Shown here in pieces: positions 15,611 through 25,639 of a stretch of DNA of 64,000 nt. This stretch comes from Paenibacillus sp. SYP-B4298 (GTDB lineage: Bacteria; Bacillota; Bacilli; Paenibacillales; Paenibacillaceae). The notes beneath the pieces were generated by a model, which did not search any database, had not been told where the DNA came from, and saw only the letters and a list, made by a program, of their open reading frames with translations. Numbering within the stretch: position 1 is the first letter of the stretch; each line of letters begins with the position of its first letter. Position numbers and translations under genes: made by a program. Where the stretch lies: the NCBI RefSeq assembly GCF_027627475.1, contig NZ_CP115484.1, positions 2,526,001 through 2,590,000 of the forward strand, written 5' to 3'.

Positions 15611-16368
15611 TGAGCGCCCACAACATAGCCGGAATGCCAGACATTCCAGTGCTGTATGAGGACAATCATCTGCTCGTGGTCATCAAGCCGCCTGGTATCC
15701 CGTCGCAGGAGGATGAGAGCGGCGACCCGGATATGCTGACACTGCTCAAGCAGGACTTGAAGCAGCGCTACAACAAGCCGGGCAACGTATTTCTGGGACT
15801 TGTGCATCGGCTTGACCGTCCTGTCGGCGGAGTGATGCTGTTCGCCAAAACATCCAAGGCCGCGTCGCGTCTGTCGGAATCAGTTCGCTCGCGCAGCTTC
15901 GACAAAACCTATGCAGCCGTTGTACATGGCCGCCCGCCTCAAGCTTCAGCCCGCTTGAAGCATTATGTGCTCAAGGACAGCCGAACCAACACGGTAGCCT
16001 GCACGTTGTCTTCTGTCCCAGGCAGCAAGGAGGCGCTGCTCGACTACGACACGATCGCCGCTACAGAACGCTTGAGCCTGGTTGCGGTCAAGCTGCACAC
16101 CGGACGGCCCCATCAGATTCGGGTACAGATGGCTGCGATCGGTTGCCCGCTCGTCGGTGATCAGAAGTATGGCTCAAGCAGAGGCGCGGGCGGGCAAGCC
16201 TATTCGCGGATCGCGCTCTGGTCGACCTCCATCCGCGTCGATCATCCAGTGACGAAGGAGAGCTTGCTCTTTCGCAGCGCACCAGCACAGACAGAGCCAT
16301 GGAACGCCTGGCCAGCGGACACGCTGGAGCTGGCCGTCTCCCGGATGCTCGGGCAGGGCAGCCTATGA
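15610..16368 (+). CDS. RluA-family pseudouridine synthase
   Basis: RNA modification enzyme of 252 aa that isomerises uridine. The catalytic block LVHRLDRPVGGVMLFAKT contains the invariant Asp, and the C-terminal block LHTGRPHQIRVQMAAIGCPL is also diagnostic. There is no N-terminal S4 domain, unlike RluD. Which RNA position is modified cannot be told. The start ATG overlaps the stop of the preceding methyltransferase, and its own stop overlaps the next start (ATGA), making a translationally coupled chain. Confidence 0.9.
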   Translation: MSAHNIAGMPDIPVLYEDNHLLVVIKPPGIPSQEDESGDPDMLTLLKQDLKQRYNKPGNVFLGLVHRLDRPVGGVMLFAKTSKAASRLSESVRSRSFDKTYAAVVHGRPPQASARLKHYVLKDSRTNTVACTLSSVPGSKEALLDYDTIAATERLSLVAVKLHTGRPHQIRVQMAAIGCPLVGDQKYGSSRGAGGQAYSRIALWSTSIRVDHPVTKESLLFRSAPAQTEPWNAWPADTLELAVSRMLGQGSL

Positions 16369-17621
16369 GAGCGATAAGAGCTGTTGTTGCTCTGTTGATG
16401 CTGGCGCTTGTTGTCAGCGGCTGCTCTGGACTCGTCTCGCAAGAGCGGCCCTCCTCCCCGATCGTACAGGATAACGGAGACACTACAGGACCTGACAACG
16501 AGGCATCACCTGACGCTGACAAGGATACACCTGGCTCCGATTCTGACTCGAGCCATGCGAGCGAGTCGCCGACCCAGCCGCGTACAACAGAGGCGGTATG
16601 GGTAGCTGCGGGCGATGTGATGCTGCACATGCCTCAATACCCAGGTGCATATGACAAGGCAAGCAAGCGTTATGTATTTGATCCGTTCTTCGAGCAGGTG
16701 GCTCCGATTCTTAGCAGCGGCGACTGGTCGATCGTGAATCTGGAGGTGCCGCTCGGCGGCAAGGAGCTGGAATATACCGGTTATCCGATGTTCAATGCCC
16801 CGCCAGAGATGGCAGAGGCGCTCAAGAACAGCGGAGTGACGATCGTAGGCACGGCGAACAATCATTCGCTTGATCGCAAGGAGACTGGCGTGGTGCGCAC
16901 ATTGGAGGCGCTGGAGGCACAAGGGCTTGTATTTAAGGGGACTGCGCGTTCTCAGGCTGAAGCCGACCAGGCGGTCATTGTGGAGAAAAATGAAATTAAG
17001 ATGGGATTTCTCGCCTACACCTATGGCACCAACGGGGTGCGTATACCGGCTGATAAGCCCTACCTTGTCTCGCTCATTGATGAGGATCAGATGGTCGAGG
17101 ACATCAAGCAGTTAAAGAGCGCAGGAGCGGATTTCATTACCGTTGCTCTGCACTTTGGCATCGAATATCAGTTCACGCCAAGTGAGGAGCAGCAGCGTCT
17201 GGCTCACAAGCTGATTGAGGCCGGAGCGGACATCATTGCCGGCTCGCATCCTCATGTCGTCCAGCCTTACGAGCTGGTAGATGCCGTCTATGAGGACGGA
17301 ACACCAAGGCAAGGCGTCATTCTCTATTCCATGGGCAATTTTATCTCGAATCAGCGTGGAGACTTCAAGGATTTCGGCGTTATCTTCCGTATTCACGTCA
17401 CCAAGCATCACGACAGTGGCCACATCGAGCTGTCACAGGTAGAGCCGATCCCGACCTGGGTGCATAAATATAAGGAGAACGGCTCTTATCAATACCGTAT
17501 TCTGCCGCTGGAGCAGACGTTGTCTGAACGCAGCCAGCCTGGGCTCAGCTCGCAGGATTACAAGCAACTGGAGAGCTCCTGGAAGGTGCTTGACACCCGG
17601 CTGGGCTCTATGCTTAACTGA
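16365..17621 (+). CDS. CapA-like metallophosphatase lipoprotein
   Basis: Secreted lipoprotein of 418 aa. The signal ends in LVVSGC (Cys near residue 22), followed by an acidic Ser/Asp/Pro-rich linker to about residue 75. The PGA_cap domain then shows AAGDVMLH, IVNLEVPLGG, GTANNHSLD, VALHFGIEYQ and GSHPHVVQP, the metal-binding pattern of CapA/PgsA proteins of poly-gamma-glutamate synthesis and related wall enzymes. No capB or capC genes are near, so a capsule role is not supported here. The start ATG overlaps the pseudouridine synthase stop. It converges with marR, overlapping by 8 bp. Confidence 0.87.
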   Translation: MRAIRAVVALLMLALVVSGCSGLVSQERPSSPIVQDNGDTTGPDNEASPDADKDTPGSDSDSSHASESPTQPRTTEAVWVAAGDVMLHMPQYPGAYDKASKRYVFDPFFEQVAPILSSGDWSIVNLEVPLGGKELEYTGYPMFNAPPEMAEALKNSGVTIVGTANNHSLDRKETGVVRTLEALEAQGLVFKGTARSQAEADQAVIVEKNEIKMGFLAYTYGTNGVRIPADKPYLVSLIDEDQMVEDIKQLKSAGADFITVALHFGIEYQFTPSEEQQRLAHKLIEAGADIIAGSHPHVVQPYELVDAVYEDGTPRQGVILYSMGNFISNQRGDFKDFGVIFRIHVTKHHDSGHIELSQVEPIPTWVHKYKENGSYQYRILPLEQTLSERSQPGLSSQDYKQLESSWKVLDTRLGSMLN

Positions 17622-18063
17622 CGGAATTCATCTTGCTGGCCGCAGGGAAGACTTTGGCTGAATTCGTCACCTTGCCCAGCAGATAGACCAGCAACTGCTG
17701 GTTATGACCGGAGAGCCGATCCAGCGCCTCCTGGATGAATGTCTCGCGCAGGTCCGTGCCGCGCACGGCTTCCTCGATACCCAGCGTAGTGACATTAATC
17801 CACACGATGCGGCGGTCTGATTCATCCCTTGAGCGGGTAATCAGGCCGCCTCTTTCCATACGGTCGAGCAGGGTTGTAATTGCTGCAGGCGTCGTCTCCA
17901 AATATTTCAATAAATCCGATGGCTTCATCGGCTCGTGCTCCAGCAGCAGCTCCAACACGTTCAATTGCCCCTCTGTCAGCGTTGGCGCAAGGGCATCCTC
18001 CAGATGATGCTTCCACTCTCTCGAAAATCTCATCCAAAGCTTAGCAAATTCAGCAGCATGCAT
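17614..18063 (-). CDS. MarR-family transcriptional regulator
   Basis: Winged-helix repressor of 149 aa. The core has LTEGQLNVLELLLEHEPMKP, then LLKYLETTPAAITTLLDRME, RGGLITRSRDESDRRIV and the C-terminal dimerisation helix. ATG at 18063 is chosen: AGGAGG is 9 nt upstream, and the in-frame ATG at 18084 lies upstream of the predicted transcription start. The stop overlaps the end of the CapA-like gene on the other strand. No obvious target operon is adjacent, so it may be autoregulated with distant targets. Confidence 0.88.
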   Translation of the reverse strand: MHAAEFAKLWMRFSREWKHHLEDALAPTLTEGQLNVLELLLEHEPMKPSDLLKYLETTPAAITTLLDRMERGGLITRSRDESDRRIVWINVTTLGIEEAVRGTDLRETFIQEALDRLSGHNQQLLVYLLGKVTNSAKVFPAASKMNSVS

Positions 18064-18085
18064 GGCATGACACCTCCTAGGCATG

Positions 18086-18094
18086 ATTATACCA
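18086..18094 (-). promoter_or_regulatory. Extended -10 promoter of marR
   Basis: On the minus strand TGGTATAAT lies about 23 nt before the chosen ATG, giving a short leader that includes the AGGAGG site. Confidence 0.5.
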
Positions 18095-18250
18095 TCGTCA
18101 TGAATGAGAGACTGTCGAATGAAAGGTTAACAGACTTAATACTTTGCGTGTCCAATCGCTACAGAACGCTACTGTACAGAAGATTGTGACAGCTTTAGAC
18201 AGGTGCAGAGCAAGATCGTGTAGACACTACTCGAAAGGCTGATAACAGCA

Positions 18251-18292
18251 CAGCAGCCGGGACGTCTCCTATGGAGTCCGTCCCGGCTGCTG
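18251..18292 (-). terminator. Stem-loop after parC
   Basis: CAGCAGCCGGGACG and CGTCCCGGCTGCTG form a perfect 14-bp stem 12 nt past the parC stop. No T run follows on either strand, so it may be a 3'-end stabiliser or need a factor to terminate. Confidence 0.6.
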
Positions 18293-18303
18293 CCGGTTAG
18301 TGC

Positions 18304-20754
18304 TTATTGTTGAGACAGCTCTGCCCGCACAAATACCGTTGCAACACGGTCATTTTTATTCAGGCTAACGAGCAGGCGGCCTACTGAGCGGCGCTCATCG
18401 AGCGGCGCCTTCTCCGTCGATACCGGCTCAGGCTGCTCGCCGCCGTGGAGCAATAGCTGAAGCTGCCGCTCCTCACGACACCACAATGCGCCGACAAGCA
18501 CGGTACCGTTCGGCTTGATCCGCTTGCCCTCCTTGAACTCGAAGGTCTGAATCCCCTTGCCTCCGCGTCCCTGTACCGGATAATCCAGGAGCAGCGTCCG
18601 CTTGGCATAGCCGAGATCGCTGACGACGAGCAACTCGCCCTCATCGCCCTCTACCCATAGCGCGGCGATCACTTCATCCTCTTCCTTTAACTGAATGCCC
18701 TTCACCCCTGCAGCTACTCTTCCCATCGGATTAACCTCGCTCTCCGGGAAGCGGATGCTCATGCCGAGTCGGGTAACAAGCAATATATCCTTCGTTCCAT
18801 CGCTCGGCGTCACACTTACAACCTCATCCCCGTCCCCAAGCTTGCAGGCGGTAATGGCCTTGAGGCGATTGGTCTGGTACTCCTTCAGCTCTGTACGCTT
18901 GAGCTGTCCATTGCGTGTCGCAAATACGAGCGACATCGACTGCTCAAAATCCTTGACCGGCAGGACGCTAATGACCGCGTCCTCCTTTGCAATCGGCACC
19001 ACATTAACAAGAGCCGTCCCGTTGTCCTTCCATTTGAACTCTGGAATCTGATGCACCGGCAAGACAAAATAGTGACCCTTGCGCGTAAATAACAGCAGGC
19101 TGTCAATCGTATTGACCTCCAGCAGATGACGGAGCACATCCCCCTCCTTCACCCCAGCGTTGTCGAGTTCACCGCCGGAGCGCGTATAGGACAGCATGCT
19201 GGTGCGCTTGATATAACCATCCTGACTCAGGGTAACGAGCACATCCTCAGGGGTCACCATCACCTCAAGGTTTACCTTCAGCTCCTCCACCTCACCGCGA
19301 ATTTCGCTGCGCCGATCGATGCCATATTTAGTGCGGATCTCCATCAGCTCATCGCGGATAACACCCTGCAGCTTCTTCTCATTGGACAAGATGGATTGGT
19401 ACAACGCAATCTTCTTGGAGATGTCATGCAGTTCCTTCTCCAGCGAGGTAATCTCCAGATTGGTCAGCCGATACAGTTGCAAGGTCAGTATCGCATCCGC
19501 CTGGCGCTCGGTGAAGCCGAAGCTTGCGACGAGATTGTTCTGCGCATCCTGGCGGTTCTTCGATGCCTTGATGGTCGCAATGACCTCATCCAGCAGATTG
19601 AGCGCCTTGGCGAGTCCTTCCAGCACATGCGCCCGATCCTCAGCCTTCTCCAGCTCATATTGCGTTCGGTGGGTCACCACTTCCTTCTGGTGCTCGATGT
19701 AGGCGGACATCATCTCCAGGATGCCAAGCTGCTTAGGTGCCTTGTCTACAATCGCAACCATGTTGAAATTGTATGTCACCTGCAGGTCGGTCTTCTTGAG
19801 CAGATAGGCCAGGATGCCCTGGGCATCCGCCTCCTTCTTCAGTTCAACAACGATCCGCGTGCCGTTGCGCCCGCTCTCGTCCCGCACCTCGGCAATCCCT
19901 TCTACCTTCTTCTCCAGACGGATCGTCTCCATTGCGGTTACGAGCCGGGATTTGACCACCTGATACGGAATCTCGGTAATGACGATCTGCTGCTTGCCTC
20001 CGCGCAGCTCCTCAATCTCCGTCTTGGCTCTCACATAGATGCGTCCTCTACCCGTCCGGTAAGCCTCCTGAATGCCCTCGGCACCCATAACAAGACCACC
20101 CGTCGGGAAATCCGGGCCTTTGACAATGCCCATCATCTCCTCCAGGCTTATACCTGGGCGTTTCATCAGCTCGATGCAGCCGTCAATTATCTCACGCAGA
20201 TTATGCGGCGGAATCTCCGTAGCAAAGCCGGCAGAAATTCCGCTTACCCCGTTCACAAGCAGATTCGGATAACGGGCGGGAAGCACAACCGGCTCCTTGG
20301 TCGTATTATCAAAATTATCCTTGAACAGCACCGTGCGCTTCTCAATATCCCGCAGCAGCTCCATCGCAATCGGGGACAGCCGCGCCTCCGTATAACGCAT
20401 CGCCGCTGCCGGGTCATCGTCCATCGAGCCCCAGTTGCCATGGCCATCTACAAGCGGGTGAGCCATCTTCCACGGCTGCGCCATCCGCACCATACCCTCA
20501 TAGATCGAGGAGTCGCCATGCGGATGGTAATTGCCCATTACATCGCCTACCGTCTTCGCAGACTTCCGGTATGGCTTGTCAGGCGTGTTGCTTGAATCAT
20601 ACATCGCATATAGTATACGGCGCTGCACCGGCTTCAAGCCGTCTCGCACATCGGGTATCGCACGATCCTGAATGATATATTTGGAATAACGGCCGAATCG
20701 ATCGCCAACAACCTCCTCAAGAAACGCCGGTAAAAATTGTTCGAGTGTGCTCAT
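18304..20754 (-). CDS. parC: DNA topoisomerase IV subunit A
   Basis: Breakage-reunion subunit (816 aa) of topoisomerase IV, which decatenates daughter chromosomes. The N-terminus has [21 protein letters not shown], typical of Gram-positive ParC. The catalytic Tyr is Tyr121 in MRYTEARL. The quinolone region reads [10 protein letters not shown] with Ser82 and Glu86, the unmutated pattern. The C-terminal beta-pinwheel spans about 500-800 and contains a GyrA-box-like QGRGGKG near residue 730. GyrA was considered, but the N-terminal motifs and pairing with parE favour ParC. It lies 12 bp after parE on the same strand, one operon. Confidence 0.95.
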   Translation of the reverse strand: MSTLEQFLPAFLEEVVGDRFGRYSKYIIQDRAIPDVRDGLKPVQRRILYAMYDSSNTPDKPYRKSAKTVGDVMGNYHPHGDSSIYEGMVRMAQPWKMAHPLVDGHGNWGSMDDDPAAAMRYTEARLSPIAMELLRDIEKRTVLFKDNFDNTTKEPVVLPARYPNLLVNGVSGISAGFATEIPPHNLREIIDGCIELMKRPGISLEEMMGIVKGPDFPTGGLVMGAEGIQEAYRTGRGRIYVRAKTEIEELRGGKQQIVITEIPYQVVKSRLVTAMETIRLEKKVEGIAEVRDESGRNGTRIVVELKKEADAQGILAYLLKKTDLQVTYNFNMVAIVDKAPKQLGILEMMSAYIEHQKEVVTHRTQYELEKAEDRAHVLEGLAKALNLLDEVIATIKASKNRQDAQNNLVASFGFTERQADAILTLQLYRLTNLEITSLEKELHDISKKIALYQSILSNEKKLQGVIRDELMEIRTKYGIDRRSEIRGEVEELKVNLEVMVTPEDVLVTLSQDGYIKRTSMLSYTRSGGELDNAGVKEGDVLRHLLEVNTIDSLLLFTRKGHYFVLPVHQIPEFKWKDNGTALVNVVPIAKEDAVISVLPVKDFEQSMSLVFATRNGQLKRTELKEYQTNRLKAITACKLGDGDEVVSVTPSDGTKDILLVTRLGMSIRFPESEVNPMGRVAAGVKGIQLKEEDEVIAALWVEGDEGELLVVSDLGYAKRTLLLDYPVQGRGGKGIQTFEFKEGKRIKPNGTVLVGALWCREERQLQLLLHGGEQPEPVSTEKAPLDERRSVGRLLVSLNKNDRVATVFVRAELSQQ

Positions 20755-20766
20755 GGCGTGATCCTC

Positions 20767-22740
20767 CTATTCCTCATATTCCTGAAAATCGACATTCTCA
20801 ATAATCCATCGCTTACGCGGGTCAACCTTGTCTCCCATCAGCGTCGATACGCGCCGCTCCGCTTTGGCGGCATCCTCAATCTGAACCTGCAGCAGCATGC
20901 GCGACTCCGGATTCATCGTCGTCTCCCAGAGCTGGTCGGGATTCATCTCGCCCAGCCCTTTGTAGCGCTGAAGCTCATAGCTCTTGCCTATTTCCTTCAA
21001 ATAGTTGTTCAATTGCTCGTCCGTCCATGCATAGCGCACCTGCTCCAGCTTGCCTGACTTGCGCGTAATCTTGTACAGCGGCGGCTGAGCGATATACACC
21101 TTGCCCTGGTCGATCAGCGGCTTCATATAGCGGTAGAAGAACGTCAGGAGCAGCACTTGAATGTGCGCGCCATCTGTATCCGCATCCGTCATAATAATGA
21201 TCTTATTGTAGTTCGTCTCCGAAGCGTCAAATTCCGGGCCAACCCCTGCGCCAATCGCCGCAATAATGGCTTTGTATTCATCATTTTTGAGGATGTCAGC
21301 GAGCCGGGCCTTCTCCGGATTGAGCGGCTTGCCCTTGAGCGGCAATATCGCCTGATGCTTGGAGTCCCGCCCCTGCTTGGCTGAGCCGCCGGCGGAGTCG
21401 CCTTCGACGATGAACAGCTCATTACGCACCGTATCCTTCGATTGCGCAGGCGTCAGCTTGCCGTTCAGATTGGAGCTTTCGCTGCGCTTCTTGCCGCTGC
21501 GAATCTCGTCGCGCGCCTTGCGAGCTGCCTCACGAGCGCGACTGGCCTGAATCGCCTTCTTGATCAGCGCCTGTGCCACCTGCGGATTCTCCTCCAGAAA
21601 CACCTGCATTTTCTCCGAGACGATGGCGTCTACAGCGCTGCGAGCTGACGCGCTGCCCAGTTGATCCTTCGTCTGCCCGACGAACTCGACCTCCGCCATC
21701 TTGATATTGATGACAGACATCATGCCCTCGCGCAGATCGTTGCCGTCCAGGTTCTTCTCCTTCTCCTTGAGCAGCGCCGTCTTACGAGCGTATTCGTTCA
21801 TCACGCGTGTATAAGCCGTCTTGAAGCCCGTCTCATGCGTGCCGCCGCCGCGGGTCGGGATCGAGTTGACGAATGAAGCGATCGTCTCGGTATAGCCATC
21901 ATTATACTGTAGCGCCACCTCGACCTCGATGTCGTCCTTCTCCCCGACGAAATGAATCGCTTCATGGAGCACATTTTTGTCTTCATTCAAAAACTGCACG
22001 AACTGGCGCGCGCCGCCCTCATAATGGAACAGCTCCTGCTTCCCTGAACGCTCGTCCTTGACTGTAATCTTCAACCCGGAATTCAAGAACGCAATCTCTT
22101 GCAGACGCTCCGTCAGCGTGTCAAAGTTAATCGTCGTATTGCCATGGAAGACACGGGCATCCGGCTTGAAGGTCACCTTCGTACCGGTGCGATTCGTGTT
22201 GCCTGTGACCTCAAGCCCTGTCACAGGCTCCCCGACATGCTCCTTGCCTTTCTTGTCGATCCAGTAGGCAAAGCGCTGCTTATGTATTTTCCCGTCACGG
22301 TATATCTCTACCTCCAGCCATTCGGACAAGGCGTTGGTTACCGATGCGCCTACGCCATGCAAGCCTCCTGACTTCTTGTATCCCGCACCGCCGAACTTCC
22401 CGCCTGCGTGCAGAATGGTAAATACAACCTGCGGTGTAGGCACGCCTGTCTTATGCATTCCAGTCGGAATACCGCGTCCGTTATCCTTCACCGTAACCGA
22501 TTGATCCGAATGAATCGTTACCTCAATCGCATCGCAAAACTTGGCTAAATGCTCATCCACCGCATTGTCCACAATCTCCCAGATAAGATGGTGAAGTCCT
22601 GAGGCGGTCGTGCTCCCTATATACATGCCTGGCCGCTTCCGGACAGCGGTCAGGCCCTCAAGTACTTGAATGTCATCAGCGCCGTAATTGCCGTCCGAGG
22701 CCCGCGGGCCTGCGGCAAATGTCTCGAGCTGCTCGGTCAT
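20767..22740 (-). CDS. parE: DNA topoisomerase IV subunit B
   Basis: ATPase subunit (657 aa) of topoisomerase IV. GHKL ATPase: VRKRPGMYIGS, WEIVDNAVDEH and the loop KKSGGLHGVGASVTNALS. TOPRIM domain: ELFIVEGDSAGGSAKQGRD and MTDADTDGAHI with the metal-binding acidic residues. The C-terminus has YKGLGEMNPDQLWETTMNP. ATG at 22740 follows a GGGGG ribosome site. It is only 37 bp after the ABC-2 permease gene, so either it is read through from the exporter operon or a promoter lies in that gene's 3' end. Confidence 0.96.
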   Translation of the reverse strand: MTEQLETFAAGPRASDGNYGADDIQVLEGLTAVRKRPGMYIGSTTASGLHHLIWEIVDNAVDEHLAKFCDAIEVTIHSDQSVTVKDNGRGIPTGMHKTGVPTPQVVFTILHAGGKFGGAGYKKSGGLHGVGASVTNALSEWLEVEIYRDGKIHKQRFAYWIDKKGKEHVGEPVTGLEVTGNTNRTGTKVTFKPDARVFHGNTTINFDTLTERLQEIAFLNSGLKITVKDERSGKQELFHYEGGARQFVQFLNEDKNVLHEAIHFVGEKDDIEVEVALQYNDGYTETIASFVNSIPTRGGGTHETGFKTAYTRVMNEYARKTALLKEKEKNLDGNDLREGMMSVINIKMAEVEFVGQTKDQLGSASARSAVDAIVSEKMQVFLEENPQVAQALIKKAIQASRAREAARKARDEIRSGKKRSESSNLNGKLTPAQSKDTVRNELFIVEGDSAGGSAKQGRDSKHQAILPLKGKPLNPEKARLADILKNDEYKAIIAAIGAGVGPEFDASETNYNKIIIMTDADTDGAHIQVLLLTFFYRYMKPLIDQGKVYIAQPPLYKITRKSGKLEQVRYAWTDEQLNNYLKEIGKSYELQRYKGLGEMNPDQLWETTMNPESRMLLQVQIEDAAKAERRVSTLMGDKVDPRKRWIIENVDFQEYEE

Positions 22741-22777
22741 ATGCGTCCCCCTTGCTTATCTATCACTTCAAGCTATT

Positions 22778-23764
22778 TTAATTCAAGATGTCCTGTTTCG
22801 TAAAGACGCCAAACGAGACGATTAGCGCAGCAAGCCCCCATACGGACAGCACACCGATCGAGAATAGCAGCGTCATGCCTTCGATGGGCGGCGGCGAGCC
22901 GTCCAGGTAGCTGGTCAACTGCAGGTTGACGGAGAATATATATTTGGCGGCATCCCAGGATGAGGCCATGTTGGCGAGTATCGTCCCTGCGATAATCGTA
23001 GCCATCATCGTCACGATGCTGGCTGCCGTGCTGCGAACGAGCACCGACACCATCAATGCCAGCAAGCCGACGATCAGCGCCGAGAACCAGGCCAGCCCTG
23101 CCTGCATCATAATATAGAGCCAATGCGGCACGGCGCGCACGCTGCTGCTGTCCACCTCTGCCCCGTTAATCTGGAAGCCGGTGAACACCGGCAACTGCCA
23201 GCCCCCATAGCCAAAGAAAACTCCCGATATAGCATAACACAAAACCAAAGTGGATAGCATCGTCAGTGAAATATAAAAAATGAGCGCGATCAGCTTCGCC
23301 AGCAAAATCTTCCACCGGCGCACCGGGCGGGTAAGCAGCATCTTAATCGTTCCGCTGGATCGTTCACCTGATACGAGGTCAGACCCGATCGCCAGGACGA
23401 GCAGCGGAATGAACAGCGTCACCGCATTATTGACGAAGCCTCTTGTAAAGGTGACGGCATTGGGCGCGCTCGGATTGACATCATTCTCCAAATAGTAGGT
23501 GAGCTGCTGCACCATAATCTGACGGTATTTCTTAAATTCCTCGGGAATTCGGTCACTGGTGAGCGCATTCTGGTAATCGTTAATTTGCTGAATGACCTGA
23601 TTGCGCCAATCCGAAAACTTCTCCTCATTGTTCATGGCCATCCTCATCTGTGCATAGGTGAAGATCGGGATCAAAATCGCTAGTATGAGCAGAATGACAA
23701 AGAAACGCTTCTTCTTCCAAATTTTCATCGTTTCATTCTGAATCAGCGGCAGTAAACTAGACAA
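22778..23764 (-). CDS. ABC-2 type transporter permease
   Basis: Membrane permease of 328 aa: one N-terminal hydrophobic helix (about 18-38), a hydrophilic extracytoplasmic stretch (about 40-100), then five more membrane segments to the C-terminus. The SSGTIKMLLTRPVRRW stretch is typical of ABC-2 permeases of the NatB/YtrF-like group. TTG at 23764 is the start, with GAGGCGAGGG upstream, and overlaps the stop of the ATPase gene by 8 nt, giving tight coupling. The substrate is unknown; such exporters often handle peptides, antibiotics or sodium. Confidence 0.87.
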   Translation of the reverse strand: MSSLLPLIQNETMKIWKKKRFFVILLILAILIPIFTYAQMRMAMNNEEKFSDWRNQVIQQINDYQNALTSDRIPEEFKKYRQIMVQQLTYYLENDVNPSAPNAVTFTRGFVNNAVTLFIPLLVLAIGSDLVSGERSSGTIKMLLTRPVRRWKILLAKLIALIFYISLTMLSTLVLCYAISGVFFGYGGWQLPVFTGFQINGAEVDSSSVRAVPHWLYIMMQAGLAWFSALIVGLLALMVSVLVRSTAASIVTMMATIIAGTILANMASSWDAAKYIFSVNLQLTSYLDGSPPPIEGMTLLFSIGVLSVWGLAALIVSFGVFTKQDILN

Positions 23765-24740
23765 TGCCCTCGCCTCCCGTCAGCTTCAAAAATAATTCCT
23801 CCAACGAAGGCGATACCTTCTGCACCGCTTCGACGCCAATCCCGTTCGCGACCAGCTTGCTCACCACGCCAGATACCGCCTCCGCCGCGACAGTCGTCAC
23901 CAGCGCATCAGGCAGCTCAGACAGCACCATATCCTCAATTCCATGCTCGCCTGGCTGGAGCAGCCTGACCTCAGGCATCGCAGCAAGCAGCCGGCGCCCC
24001 TCCTCCGGCTTGTCAAGCTGCCACAGCACATAGCTGGCATTTTGCCCGAGCAGCTCTGTAACCTTGCCAACCGCAAGCACTCTGCCGCTGTTAATGATCG
24101 CCACACGGTCGCACATGAGCTGGATTTCACTGAGCAGATGGCTGGAGATGAACACGCTCATACCTTGATCAGCCAGCATGCGGACAAATTCGCGCAGCTC
24201 CTTGATTCCCTTCGGATCAAGCCCGTTCGTCGGCTCGTCCAATATGAGCAGCTTCGGCCGCGCCAGCAATGCCTGCGCAATCCCGAGCCGCTGCCGCATC
24301 CCGAGCGAGTAGGTCTTCACCTTATCATGGATGCGCTGATCCATGCCAACAATTTCGACTACCTCACGAATACGCTCCTGATCAATGCCTGGCTGCATGC
24401 GCGCAAAATGCTCCAGGTTCTCCCATCCGCTCAAATACGGATAGACCTCCGGGTTTTCGACAATGCTGCCGACATAGCGAAGCGCCTGCTCCGGCTGCTT
24501 CTGCACATCATATCCGCCAATCTTGACTCGGCCTGCCGTCGGCTTGATCAGATCGACCAGCATGCGGATGGTTGTCGTCTTGCCGGAGCCGTTCGGCCCC
24601 AGAAAGCCGAAGATCTCGCCTGGATATACATCGAAGCTGACGTCATGAATAATCCATTTTCCCTTGATTCGCTTGCGCAAACCTTCCACAGACAGCACAG
24701 AATCCTTGCCGCTGGCTGCCGCCCGCAATTGTTGTGACAT
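23757..24740 (-). CDS. ABC transporter ATP-binding protein
   Basis: Cytoplasmic ATPase of 327 aa driving the adjacent permease. Walker A GPNGSGKTTTIRMLVDLI, signature YSLGMRQRLGIAQALL (LGMRQ in place of LSGGQ, usual for this ABC-2 class), Walker B LLILDEPTNGLD, H-loop SSHLL. The C-terminal ~90 residues are the DUF4162-like extension. ATG at 24740 is chosen for GGAGGAGG 8 nt upstream; ATG codons at 24812 and 24809 overlap the end of the GDSL gene and are possible alternatives. Part of the GDSL-ATPase-permease unit. Confidence 0.9.
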   Translation of the reverse strand: MSQQLRAAASGKDSVLSVEGLRKRIKGKWIIHDVSFDVYPGEIFGFLGPNGSGKTTTIRMLVDLIKPTAGRVKIGGYDVQKQPEQALRYVGSIVENPEVYPYLSGWENLEHFARMQPGIDQERIREVVEIVGMDQRIHDKVKTYSLGMRQRLGIAQALLARPKLLILDEPTNGLDPKGIKELREFVRMLADQGMSVFISSHLLSEIQLMCDRVAIINSGRVLAVGKVTELLGQNASYVLWQLDKPEEGRRLLAAMPEVRLLQPGEHGIEDMVLSELPDALVTTVAAEAVSGVVSKLVANGIGVEAVQKVSPSLEELFLKLTGGEGIV

Positions 24741-24808
24741 GCCTTGCTCCTCCTCCCGATCTATCCATGTCTCGTGATCTGTCTTACGTAGCGTAGGGTC
24801 GGATTCCA

Positions 24809-25639
24809 TCATTCCTCCTGCAGCACCTGCAGCACACGCTCCGCAATATGCTGATACCCTTCACCGTTAGGGTGGAAACGATCCGAACCCAGATATACAC
24901 CCGCTTCGCTCTCAAACAGATCGAAGGTAGGAACAAGCCTCATGTTCGGATAATTGACGCTGAGGCGATACGCCTCATTATTCCAGCTCTGCACCTGCAA
25001 GCTGCCAGGGCGCAGCTCGGGAATCGGATAGAATGGATTGTATAGACCGACATAGATCACCTTCGCCTCTCCATTCACTTCGTGAATCCGCTTGAAGATG
25101 GTCTCCAGACGCCCGATACCCGCTTGCAGCTCCTCTGTGAACTTATCGATTCCCATATCCAGCTCACCGCCGCCCTGGAGCACCGTTCTGAGCAGGCCGG
25201 ACAGATCATTGCCGCCGATTGTAAATAGGATGAGATCAGCTTGCTTCAAGGCATAGCGCGTGCCCTCATCCTTCTCCAGCTTCTCGATCAACTGGTCGGT
25301 TCTCAATCCGTTGATCGCCAGATTATTAACCAGCTTCGCCTTCATGCCTTGCTCGGACAGCCCCGCGACAACCCGTCGCACGTAGCCCTGTCCTGTTACA
25401 TCGCCTGTACCCTTCGTCAGCGAATCACCTAGCGCCACCACGTTCAACACCGACTTATCCTCTCGCTGCGGCTTCCGTTCTCCAAGCGCAGGACTGTTGC
25501 CCTTACCTGCAGGCGCAGCCGGATTCAACACATCCTGCAGCGCATAAGCGAACCCAAACAGCATCAATGCGGTCGACAGCAGAGCTGCCGCTGCGATCGC
25601 CCTCCACAGAAGCGCCGAGCCTCGCGGTCGATGTTTCAT
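24809..25639 (-). CDS. Membrane-anchored GDSL/SGNH hydrolase
   Basis: Esterase/acylhydrolase of 276 aa with an N-terminal signal anchor (about 10-33) and the catalytic domain outside. SGNH blocks: GDSL with Ser73, the Gly/Asn region NNLAINGLRTDQL, GGNDLSG and the C-terminal SDRFHPNGEGY (Asp/His). GGAGG lies 8 nt before the ATG. It is followed directly by the ABC-2 exporter genes, so it may act on an exported or lipid-linked substrate; this is inference. Related Bacillus genes (YpmR-like) are uncharacterised lipases. Confidence 0.87.
   Translation of the reverse strand: MKHRPRGSALLWRAIAAAALLSTALMLFGFAYALQDVLNPAAPAGKGNSPALGERKPQREDKSVLNVVALGDSLTKGTGDVTGQGYVRRVVAGLSEQGMKAKLVNNLAINGLRTDQLIEKLEKDEGTRYALKQADLILFTIGGNDLSGLLRTVLQGGGELDMGIDKFTEELQAGIGRLETIFKRIHEVNGEAKVIYVGLYNPFYPIPELRPGSLQVQSWNNEAYRLSVNYPNMRLVPTFDLFESEAGVYLGSDRFHPNGEGYQHIAERVLQVLQEE

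Noticed and set aside
16365-17621. Poly-gamma-glutamate capsule operon
   Set aside because: Only the CapA-like member is present; no capB or capC genes occur in the window.
19126-20595. Long plus-strand ORF (489 codons) opposite parC
   Set aside because: Antisense shadow of a well-conserved gene; low-complexity composition and no family features.
18304-22740. gyrB-gyrA
   Set aside because: ParC-type N-terminal motif, the parE-parC order and spacing, and general layout favour topoisomerase IV despite a GyrA-box-like stretch.
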